The notes beneath the pieces were generated by a model. That model worked only from the letters and a program-made list of their open reading frames with translations, made no database searches and had not been told where the DNA came from. The position numbers were made by a program, and so were the translations under genes. From NCBI RefSeq assembly GCF_020711255.1, contig NZ_JAJFAW010000019.1:1-64000 (forward strand): DNA of 64,000 bases. Reading direction: 5' to 3'. This document shows positions 1-9,664 of the stretch, in pieces. The stretch's first letter is position 1; each line of letters starts with the position of its first letter. The stretch is from Hymenobacter plasmatis (GTDB taxonomy: Bacteria; Bacteroidota; Bacteroidia; Cytophagales; Hymenobacteraceae).

Positions 1-80
1 CTACTGCTCACCCAACCACTTCGAAACCCATCTTCAAACAACGTCCCAATTGTGTCCGGCTTAGCTAGACCACCTCAATA

Positions 81-130
81 AGTTGCAAACTCGCCTTACC
101 CAAGGCATACTGTCGTCGCTTCGCTTAGAC
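81..130. repeat. Left REP-like repeat flanking the RAYT pseudogene
   Basis: Two blocks of this segment recur after the transposase remnant in the same order and almost the same spacing. A 14-bp block starts at 81 and again at 778; a 19-bp block starts at 112 and again at 810 (31 versus 32 bp apart). The first block carries an inverted repeat, agtt-gca-aact. Such REP pairs around a RAYT gene are expected of a REP-processing transposase. The repeat identity is read directly; the functional link is inference. Confidence 0.6.
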
Positions 131-215
131 AGTTGCCAGCTCACCGCCCGCCAACTCAGAGCCCAAAAAGCGTCCCAAACACACTTTTCTACCTCTCTTC
201 AACTGAATACATTCC

Positions 216-761
216 GTGGCCTACCCCATCCGCAACCAGCAGGGCTTGTACTTCATCACTTGCACTGTTGTGGAATGGGCCGATGTCTTTACCCGTCCGC
301 TCTATAAAGACATCATCATTGACAGCCTGCGGCATTGCCAGAAGGCTAAGGGACTGGAGCTGTTTGCGTATTGCCTGATGAGCAACCACCTGCATCTGAT
401 TGCCCGGGCTGCCGATGACGTTAACCTGTCGGACATCATGCGGGACTTCAAAAAATATACCGCCAAGCGCATCTTCGAAAACCTGCACGCCAACCCGCAG
501 GAAAGCCGCCGCTTCTGGCTGAAATGACTATTTGAGAACGCTGGTGCCTTCAATCAGCGCAACACCCACATTCAGTTTTGGCAGCAGCCCAGCCATAGCA
601 TTGAGCTGCTCAGCGATGCTGTTGCGCAGCAGAAGCTGCACTACATTCACCAGAACCCGGTGCGAGCGGGGATTTGCTACCGGGCCGAAGATTATGTGTA
701 TTCTAGCGCTTCGTTTTATGCGGGACTGGAGGCAGTGTTGGAGGTTGAGCGGTTGTTTTAG
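216..761 (+). pseudogene. REP-associated tyrosine transposase (RAYT, IS200-like Y1 family), interrupted by an in-frame stop
   Basis: The frame encodes a Y1 transposase of the RAYT kind, which nicks and joins single-stranded REP hairpins. The HUH pair (H58 and H60 in SNHLHL) and the likely nucleophile Y81 in FKKYTAK are present. Codon 104 (525-527) is TGA. The same frame then continues with clear family sequence (QFWQQPSHSIELL, YIHQNPVRAG, DYVYSSASFY) to a TAG at 759-761, so no frameshift is needed; one point mutation, perhaps TGG to TGA, splits the gene. Complete length would be about 181 residues, normal for RAYTs. The 103-residue upstream product would keep the catalytic residues but lack the C-terminal region. 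REP-like repeats flank it on both sides. Confidence 0.8.
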
Positions 762-777
762 CGCCGCTTGTGAGGCG

Positions 778-828
778 AGTTGCAAACTCGCTTTTACGGA
801 CGGCGCGCAGTCGTCGCTTCGCTTAGAC
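778..828. repeat. Right REP-like repeat flanking the RAYT pseudogene
   Basis: Direct-orientation partner of the repeat at 81-130. Here the inverted repeat is complete: gcgagtt-gca-aactcgc (775-791), a 7-bp stem with a 3-nt loop, followed by the shared 19-bp block at 810-828. Confidence 0.6.
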
Positions 829-858
829 TGCGGCCAGCGGCAGCGGAACTGGCTTCTA

Positions 859-1596
859 TTACGGCGTTGACTGGGCGTTGCGGCTCCACAGGTAGGCACA
901 TGAGGCTTGGAACGCTCGGGAATAGCTGGGAAAGCCGCTGGGGGCGATGATGTTGTTGTTCTCATCAACCACGGGAGGGGTAAGGTTGCGCAGACCCCAA
1001 CTGTAGCCGGCCTGCACCAGCAGGGGGCCGGCCCGGTAGCCCAACCCGACTTGTACCCCGGCATCGAGCCGTTGGGAATAATAAGTGCGGTCAACCAAGG
1101 GGTAGGGCTGCCCGCCGCCTGCTACCCGGGTCCGAATTTCTACTGGCTGCGGATATGCCATTAGGTCATCCACGACGCGATGGCCGCCCACCAGGGCCCC
1201 CAGGTAGGGGCCGACAAACACCTGGAATCCCTGGCCCGAATGCGCGGGGGCATAGGCTAGGTTTACGGCCAGTGCGACATAATTCAAGCGCACCTCTTCT
1301 TTGAAGTTTGGAACCGATTTCCCACTGCCCGAGAGTACCGCGTCGGCGTGCGAGATGTATCCCTTTTGGGAAAAGAGCACCGCGGGTTGCACCGCGAAAT
1401 GCCGGTGTTCACAGGCGGCCATCACTCCGGTTTCCAAGCCGGCTTTATAAGAATAGCGCGGGCCGAAGCCGTTCAAGTTGTGAAAGGTGCCCATGTTCAT
1501 CCCCACTCTCGGGCCCACCGCAAACTGTTGCTGGGCGTGGGCAAAGGCAGGGAGCAGCCCACCGCAGGCAAGCAACCATAGAGGGAGCCGTTTCAT
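859..1596 (-). CDS. Outer-membrane beta-barrel protein (PorT-like family), hypothetical
   Basis: A 245-residue protein. The chosen ATG at 1596 gives a clean signal peptide (MKRLPLWLLACGGLLPAFAHA, cleavage before QQQ); an ATG five codons upstream only adds MCQVL. The rest alternates hydrophobic and polar residues with many Gly and aromatic residues and has typical barrel strand phrases (VGPRVGMN near the start, VGLGYRAGPLLVQAGYSWGL near the end), as in small Bacteroidota barrels annotated 'outer membrane beta-barrel'. Its ligand is unknown. Upstream, a 7-bp inverted repeat (acaatag/ctattgt, 1608-1630) overlaps a possible -7 element, so it could be an operator, but this is weak. It is transcribed alone. 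Confidence 0.7.
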   Translation of the reverse strand: MKRLPLWLLACGGLLPAFAHAQQQFAVGPRVGMNMGTFHNLNGFGPRYSYKAGLETGVMAACEHRHFAVQPAVLFSQKGYISHADAVLSGSGKSVPNFKEEVRLNYVALAVNLAYAPAHSGQGFQVFVGPYLGALVGGHRVVDDLMAYPQPVEIRTRVAGGGQPYPLVDRTYYSQRLDAGVQVGLGYRAGPLLVQAGYSWGLRNLTPPVVDENNNIIAPSGFPSYSRAFQASCAYLWSRNAQSTP

Positions 1597-1988
1597 CAGC
1601 ACTTGGCACAATAGAAAGTTAAACTATTGTCAAGACAACAGGGATATATAATTCTTATTGCCCTGACGCTTGCCACAGCGTTAAAAACTCTCTCGCTGAA
1701 ACGCTTCCTTGGGTCGCTCGTGGGCCTTTTAAAACCGAGCGAGCCGTCCAGTCAGGCTAGCTATGGTTGGGCAGGCAAACCCGCCCCAGCTTCCAGCCCG
1801 TTTTACAAGCCCGCAAAATGCCTGCCTTTGCGCTAGGCTTATTTTGCCTATTGGGCACGGCAGACACGAAACGAGCTGACCAGGTAGCCAGCTCGTTTTC
1901 AGTAAAATGGGCTTTCCGCCCTCCCACATTTGAAGTGAACCAAGCGCCGTACCACTAAGGGCCCTCAAAGAAGAGTTGCCGGTGCGCC
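1597..1988. other. Intergenic region without a recognisable gene
   Basis: About 390 bp with only short open frames that have no signal peptide, family motif or plausible start context. The 7-bp inverted repeat at 1608-1630 is the only structured element I can see. Confidence 0.5.
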
Positions 1989-2192
1989 TTATCCTTTTTG
2001 CCAGCGCTCGCTGAACTCCTGCTTGCTGCAGTACATCCACGCTTTCGACACGGGGTTGACAATGACAACCTCTGCCGGGCGCTCGTCGTCGGCCTCGCTC
2101 ATGCCCAACTCCAGTTCGTACTCTTTGCCGTGGCGGAACCCAGCGTAGCCGTCCATGCCGCGAAAGCTGTATTTCTTTTTCTGAAACTCCAT
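1989..2192 (-). CDS. Small hypothetical protein, 67 residues
   Basis: I do not recognise a family. The protein is short, soluble and charged, starting MEFQKKKYSFRG and containing GKEYELELGMSEADDERP and a Trp-Tyr-Cys patch near the end. The frame could be extended upstream to about 102 residues, but a perfect Bacteroidota -7 element (TACCTTTG on the minus strand, 2197-2204) lies just four bases before the ATG at 2192. This favours the short form and suggests a leaderless mRNA. There is no signal peptide or membrane segment. Confidence 0.55.
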   Translation of the reverse strand: MEFQKKKYSFRGMDGYAGFRHGKEYELELGMSEADDERPAEVVIVNPVSKAWMYCSKQEFSERWQKG

Positions 2193-2196
2193 CCCG

Positions 2197-2204
2197 CAAA
2201 GGTA
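2197..2204 (-). promoter_or_regulatory. Bacteroidota -7 promoter element (TACCTTTG)
   Basis: Matches TAnnTTTG exactly on the minus strand. It ends 4 nt before the ATG at 2192, which would put the transcription start at or next to the start codon. I find no good -33 TTG at the usual distance. Confidence 0.4.
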
Positions 2205-2486
2205 TGGACCCGCAGAGGCAGTAGCTTGGTCATTTCCGCGTCCGGGTACCCGCGTTGCTGCTTCCAGCCTGCACACCCATGCTGGAAGCGGCTTCATGTT
2301 TTAAAAGCGTCTCCAGCAAGTCGTATTTCATGTTGGGCCTACTTGTCGAATTACCACCACCGCGCTGGCAGAAGCGGCCGATAAGGCACCAAAGCAGCCT
2401 CTTGAATGCGACCCCAACCGTGTGATGAATTACTGCGCAGTTTTACAAGCAAAAGCGCAAACTTTTCAGGGAGATGAATCTTGTAG

Positions 2487-4766
<2,280 letters not shown>

Positions 4767-4815
4767 TAGCAACCCGCTTGGCAGGCGGAAAAACCTGGCC
4801 GCATTGCGGAGTGAT

Positions 4816-4849
4816 AAAAGGTGGCCCTGCGAGGGGCCACCTTTTTTTA
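4816..4849 (+). terminator. Rho-independent terminator of katG
   Basis: Stem aaaggtggccc / ggggccaccttt followed by a run of seven T, 50 bp after the katG stop codon. Confidence 0.85.
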
Positions 4850-5208
4850 TGTCACGTTGAGCTAACAGGCGGAAGGATTATCAGACTGCACGCGGCGCAG
4901 CAGGCTTGCGACGATTAAGCCCCTGCTCATGCCACTAGTTTGTGCTTGGCCCTGCACCGTAACCCCGACGCAGGCCAAATTGGGCTGAACATTGATTGCG
5001 GCTCCAGGCCCTTTGGGCATGTGCGTGGCCTGCACTTTGGCAGTTGAGCTAAAGTATTCTCAAAAGCCGCTGGTGCTATGGTGATTATCAGAGAAAATAA
5101 ATAAAGAAAGAACTGGGTTTGTCAGTAGCTTGCTGCTTTAAAGCTCAACTTTCCCACGGATTAATTCCAACCACGAGTAGCGCTTGCTTGGTGGTACCCC
5201 TCGTTGCT
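4850..5208. other. Intergenic region upstream of the kinase operon
   Basis: About 360 bp with no supported gene. It presumably carries the promoter of the three-kinase operon, but I see no convincing TTG/TAnnTTTG pair. Confidence 0.4.
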
Positions 5209-7380
5209 ATGCGCTACTTTTTCTTGCTGGTGGCCGGTTGGCTACTGGCCCTGCCCGCCGGGGCCGCTCCGCTGCCGGCCGATACCGCCGTACAGCCTAT
5301 CACCCGCCTGCCCGCCGACGGCCTGCTGCTCACCCAAGGTTGGCGCTACCACGCCGGCGACGACCCCACCTGGGCCCGGCCTGACTTCGATGATAGCCGC
5401 TGGGATACCCTGAATCCCACCCGCCCCCGGCGCGAACTGCCGACGCGCCTGCACACGGGCCTCGGCTGGCTCCGGCTGCGTTTTCAGCTCGGCGATAGCC
5501 TGCGCCTGCGCGCCCTGCTGCTGCAAACCACCGGCAACGGCGCCTGGGAGCTGTACCTCGACGGGCAACGGCTGCAGCGCCAGGGCACCCTGGACCCCGC
5601 CCCCCACCGGGTGCGCGTCAATCCCCATCCGCCCGAACCGCTGGAGCTGCCCGCCACCGGCCGCGCGGGCCACGTGCTGGCCGTGCGCTTTGCCCCCTGG
5701 CACCACCCGCTGCTGCACCAGAGCCTCGACGAGGCGCTGGTGTTTAGCGCGCGGCTGCAGGGCACGGCCCAACGGCGGAAGGCCACCGCCGAACAAGCGG
5801 CCGCCGGGCCCGTCTTTTTGGCACTGGGGAGTGTGGTTGGGCTGCTTATGCTCCTGCACCTGGCGTTCTTCTACTACAACCCGGCGCGGCGCGCCAACCT
5901 GTACTTCGCCCTCTACACGGGCGCACTGAGCCTGGGTGCGCTGGGCGTCTACTCCACTCCAGCCGTGCCCTTCTCCTCGCCGGTCGAGCGCCTGGCCTTC
6001 GAGCTGCTAACATGGCTGCTGCTGGTGTCGAGCGGCTTATGGGCCGCCCGGGCGCTGTATGCGTTGTTCGGCTTTCGGCCCGGCTGGCTTTACGCCGGCC
6101 TGTGCGTGTGTTGCGGCGCCCTGCTGGCCTACTCCGTGGTGGAGGTGGTGCACCACGGCTTTCAGAACGGCGCGTTTTTCGGCTTCATGATGGCCATCGT
6201 GCTCGCGACGGCCGAGCAGCTGCGCCTGACGGGCCGGGCCTTGCGCCAGCGCCGGGGCGGCGCGGCCATCATCGGGGTGGGCTTCGCGGCGGCGCTGCTG
6301 GCCGTGCTCGGGTTCATCGCCATCGTGACCAGCGCGACGATGTACTCTTCTCTGGTAAGCGCGCTCATGTATCCCCTCATGTTTCTGCCGCCGGCGCTGG
6401 CCATCTCGCTGTTTCTGGCCCGCGAATTTGCCCTCGATGCGCAGCTGCTGCAAGTCAAGCTGGGGGAAGTGGAAACGCTCTCGGCCCAAACTCTGGCCCA
6501 GGAACAGGAGAAACAAGCGCTGCTGGCGGCGCAAAACGAGACGCTGGAAACGCAAGTCGCCCAGCGCACGGGCGAGCTGCAACGCTCCCTCACGGAGCTG
6601 CGCGCCACCCAGGCCCAGTTGATTCAGAAAGAGAAGATGGCCAGCCTGGGGGAGCTCACCGCGGGCATTGCCCACGAGATTCAGAACCCGCTCAACTTCG
6701 TCAACAACTTCTCCGAGGTGAGCACCGAACTGGTAGAGGAGCTCCAGGAGGCGCTGGCAGCCAGTGACACGGCCGAGGCCGCCGAACTGGCGCGCGACGT
6801 CGCTCAGAACTTGAGCAAGATCATCGAACACGGCAAACGGGCGGCGGCCATTGTCAAAGGCATGCTCGAGCACAGCCGCACCAGCACCGGGGAGCGCGCC
6901 CCAACGGACCTGAACGCCTTGTGCCAGGAATACCTGCGCCTGGCCTACCAGGGCCTGCGCGCCAAAGACAAATCCTTCAACGCCGAACTGATTACGGACT
7001 TTGCCGCCGACCTGCCGTTGGTCGAGGTGGTGGGCGCCGACCTGGGTCGGGTGCTGCTCAACTTGTTCGCCAACGCCTTCTACGCCGTGCACCAGCGCCA
7101 GCAGCTGGGCGTGGCCGGGCACCGGCCCACCGTGGAGGTGCGCACGCGCCTAGCCAAGCAACGGGTTGAAATCCGTGTGCAAGACAATGGGACGGGCATG
7201 AGCAACGCCGTGCAGGCCAAAATATTCCAGCCTTTCTTCACCACCAAGCCCACAGGCGAAGGCACCGGCCTGGGCCTGTCGCTCAGCTACGACATCATCA
7301 CCCAGGGCCACGGCGGCACGCTCAGCGTGGAGAGCCACGAAGGCCAGGGCACTAGTTTCATTATTTCCCTACCCGCTTAA
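5209..7380 (+). CDS. Membrane sensor histidine kinase with 7TMR-DISM sensory module
   Basis: A 723-residue kinase from the ATG at 5209, where a signal peptide begins (MRYFFLLVAGWLLALPAGAA); the open frame reaches back to 5119 without better support. A periplasmic galactose-binding-like fold (about 25-205; GWRYHAGDDPTWARPDFDD is typical) is followed by about seven membrane helices (about 205-405). A coiled coil to about 470 leads to a HisKA-like dimerisation domain with phospho-acceptor H489 (GIAHEIQNPLNFVNNF). The ATPase domain has an N box (NLFANAFYAV), DNGTGM, FFTTKPTGEGTGLGLSL and a final GTSF. The module 7TMR-DISM is known to sense carbohydrates or other small ligands; the ligand here is unknown. 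It is the first gene of a three-kinase run; the next starts 6 bp after its stop. No receiver domain or partner regulator lies nearby. Confidence 0.9.
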   Translation: MRYFFLLVAGWLLALPAGAAPLPADTAVQPITRLPADGLLLTQGWRYHAGDDPTWARPDFDDSRWDTLNPTRPRRELPTRLHTGLGWLRLRFQLGDSLRLRALLLQTTGNGAWELYLDGQRLQRQGTLDPAPHRVRVNPHPPEPLELPATGRAGHVLAVRFAPWHHPLLHQSLDEALVFSARLQGTAQRRKATAEQAAAGPVFLALGSVVGLLMLLHLAFFYYNPARRANLYFALYTGALSLGALGVYSTPAVPFSSPVERLAFELLTWLLLVSSGLWAARALYALFGFRPGWLYAGLCVCCGALLAYSVVEVVHHGFQNGAFFGFMMAIVLATAEQLRLTGRALRQRRGGAAIIGVGFAAALLAVLGFIAIVTSATMYSSLVSALMYPLMFLPPALAISLFLAREFALDAQLLQVKLGEVETLSAQTLAQEQEKQALLAAQNETLETQVAQRTGELQRSLTELRATQAQLIQKEKMASLGELTAGIAHEIQNPLNFVNNFSEVSTELVEELQEALAASDTAEAAELARDVAQNLSKIIEHGKRAAAIVKGMLEHSRTSTGERAPTDLNALCQEYLRLAYQGLRAKDKSFNAELITDFAADLPLVEVVGADLGRVLLNLFANAFYAVHQRQQLGVAGHRPTVEVRTRLAKQRVEIRVQDNGTGMSNAVQAKIFQPFFTTKPTGEGTGLGLSLSYDIITQGHGGTLSVESHEGQGTSFIISLPA

Positions 7381-7386
7381 TAGTAT

Positions 7387-9651
7387 ATGTCGCTTTTTAC
7401 GCAACGTTGCCTCACCCGCTTGTTTTTGCTCTCGTTGCTGCTGGGCAGCGGCTCTGTCATGGCCCAGTCTTCGACCCGCTACTGCTACTGGGATGCTAAC
7501 GTTGACTCCTTGCGCCGGGTGCTGGCCGGGCAGCGCGCCGACACGGCCCGGCTGCGCACCTTGATGCATATGGCTGATTTAGAACCGGGCTCAAAAGAAG
7601 TTGAAGAAGCCACAACCCTGAGCGCGCGCCTGCACCGCCCCGAGCAGCGGGCCTACCGCCTGCTGTGGGCAGTAAGCCGGCTCGATAAAGCCAACCGCAT
7701 CGGCCTCGCTCTCGACAGCCTGCAGGCAGCTATCGATGTCTTCGACCAACTGGGCCGCCCGGTGCCTTATGCGCTGAGCAGTGTGCGGGTTTTGTATAAC
7801 GCGCTCAACAAGCAGGAAGCCAGGTTTAAGTATTACACAACTAAGCTGGCCTACTACCAAAAGCGCGGCGCGGTGGAGAACATGGCCGCCTGCTACCACG
7901 GGCTGGGCGGCTACTACGTGTACCGGGCCGACTACAACCAGGCCATCGGGTACTACCTGCGGTCGGCGGAGCTGTACCGCACTTTCAACCTCAAAAATTA
8001 CTACAACGAAGAGTTGGTGCTGGGCAGCTATTACGCGGAATGGGGCAACGATGCCAAAGCCTTGCCTTACCTGAAAGAAGCCCTGGCCGCATTTACAAAG
8101 GGTGACGAGTCTAATAAAATGTACTTGTACCGCAATCTAACCCTTCTGTACCTGCGCCAGCAACGCTACCCCGCCGCGCTGCAGGCCATCGAGCAGGCTC
8201 TGACCGTCGCTTCTGTCGATACGGCCTCCGCTGCTGCGGAAAAAGCCTATGGGTTGGTGCTGAAAGGGGAGACGCTACTAGCTCTGCACCGCAACTCCGA
8301 AGTGCTGCCGCTGCTGCAATCGGCCCAGCACTCGGCCGACTCACTGCAGATGCCCATTACGACCACCGCCGGCGACTTTGAGCTGGACGCGACCTGGGCC
8401 CGGTATTATGCCGCCCGTGGCGATGCGGCCCGTGCCGAAACTGCATGGCGCACCGCCTACCACAAGGCCCTGGAAAGCCGGGTGACGCCGCTGCGGCTGA
8501 AGTACCTGCGCGAGCTGGCACTGTTCTACCAAGGGCACGGGCAGTCGAAGCAGGCCGCGCAGTACGCGCTGGCCGCCGTGGGGCTGGCCGATACCCTGAA
8601 GGCCGCCGAGGGCTCCCTGCACGTGGCCCGCTACGAAATTGAGCAGGCAGGCCGCGCCCAACAGGCCCGCATCACGCAACTGGACCAGGCGCAGCAGCAG
8701 GCCGCTACCCGGGCCCGGCGGCAGCGCTGGGTACTCGGGGCCGTGCTGGTGGTGCTAGCGCTAATCGGCGGACTGGTGTTTGTGCTCTTGCGCGGCAGCC
8801 GCCAGCAGCAGCGGGCCTACGCCCTGCTGCAAAGCCAGCGCGACCAAACCACCCAGGCGCTCACGGAGCTGCGCGCCACCCAGACCCAGCTCATTCAAAG
8901 CGAAAAAATGGCCAGCCTGGGCGAGCTCACGGCCGGCATTGCCCACGAAATCCAGAACCCGCTCAACTTCGTCAACAACTTCTCGGAAGTGAGCGCCGAG
9001 CTGGTGACCGAGCTCCAGGAAGCCCTCGCCGCCAACGATTCGGCCGAAGTAGCGGCCCTGGCTGGTGACCTGGCGCAGAACCTGGGCAAAATTGGCCACC
9101 ACGGAAGGCGGGCCGCCAGCATTGTCAAAGGCATGCTCGAGCACAGCCAGACCCGCGCCGGCGAGCGCCGGCCCACCGACCTCAACCAGCTCACCGACGA
9201 GTACCTGCGCCTGGCTTACCAAGGCCTACGCGCCAAGGACAAATCCTTTAACGCCGAACTCACCACCGACTTTGGGGCTACGCTGCCCTTGGTCGAAGTG
9301 GTGGGCACGGACGTGGGCCGGGTGCTGCTCAACTTGTTCACCAACGCCTTTTACGCCGTGCGCCAGCGCCAGCAGCTGGGCGAGCCGGGCTACCAACCGC
9401 AAGTGGGCGTGCGCACCATCATGCTGAACCAACAGGTGCAAATCCAGGTCACGGATAACGGCATGGGCATTCCGGCGGCCGTGCAACCCAAAATCTTCCA
9501 GCCCTTTTTCACCACCAAGCCCACGGGTGAGGGTACGGGCTTGGGCCTGTCCTTGAGCCACGACATCATTGCCCAGGGCCACGGCGGCTCGATAGCTGTC
9601 GAAAGCCAGGAGGGAAAGGGTACCGCATTCACCATCACCCTGCCCGTTTAA
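7387..9651 (+). CDS. TPR-containing membrane sensor histidine kinase
   Basis: 754 residues. Signal peptide (to about SVMAQ) and then an extracytoplasmic helical region of TPR-like repeats (about 40-420; for example AYYQKRGAVENMAACYHGLG). One membrane helix at about 440-462 (WVLGAVLVVLALIGGLVFVL) and a short coiled coil precede the kinase core. The phospho-acceptor is H520 (GIAHEIQNPLNFVNNF); the ATPase domain has NLFTNAFYAV, DNGMGI and the FFTTKPTGEGTGLGLSL lid. The kinase half is almost the same as in the two flanking kinases, while the sensory half matches only the downstream one, so this gene and the next are sister duplicates. It is probably co-transcribed with the gene 6 bp upstream. No response regulator is encoded nearby. 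Confidence 0.9.
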   Translation: MSLFTQRCLTRLFLLSLLLGSGSVMAQSSTRYCYWDANVDSLRRVLAGQRADTARLRTLMHMADLEPGSKEVEEATTLSARLHRPEQRAYRLLWAVSRLDKANRIGLALDSLQAAIDVFDQLGRPVPYALSSVRVLYNALNKQEARFKYYTTKLAYYQKRGAVENMAACYHGLGGYYVYRADYNQAIGYYLRSAELYRTFNLKNYYNEELVLGSYYAEWGNDAKALPYLKEALAAFTKGDESNKMYLYRNLTLLYLRQQRYPAALQAIEQALTVASVDTASAAAEKAYGLVLKGETLLALHRNSEVLPLLQSAQHSADSLQMPITTTAGDFELDATWARYYAARGDAARAETAWRTAYHKALESRVTPLRLKYLRELALFYQGHGQSKQAAQYALAAVGLADTLKAAEGSLHVARYEIEQAGRAQQARITQLDQAQQQAATRARRQRWVLGAVLVVLALIGGLVFVLLRGSRQQQRAYALLQSQRDQTTQALTELRATQTQLIQSEKMASLGELTAGIAHEIQNPLNFVNNFSEVSAELVTELQEALAANDSAEVAALAGDLAQNLGKIGHHGRRAASIVKGMLEHSQTRAGERRPTDLNQLTDEYLRLAYQGLRAKDKSFNAELTTDFGATLPLVEVVGTDVGRVLLNLFTNAFYAVRQRQQLGEPGYQPQVGVRTIMLNQQVQIQVTDNGMGIPAAVQPKIFQPFFTTKPTGEGTGLGLSLSHDIIAQGHGGSIAVESQEGKGTAFTITLPV

Positions 9652-9664
9652 TTCTCAAGTTGCT

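Noticed and set aside
525..527. Recoding of TGA (selenocysteine or readthrough) in the RAYT gene
   Set aside because: No SECIS-like hairpin or selenoprotein context; a point mutation in a transposase is the simpler explanation.
81..828. CRISPR-like repeats in the RAYT region or elsewhere
   Set aside because: Repeats occur as pairs or hairpins, not as regular arrays with unique spacers, and no cas gene is present.
1627..1836. Small plus-strand frame upstream of the barrel gene (69 codons)
   Set aside because: No signal peptide, promoter or family motif; probably chance.
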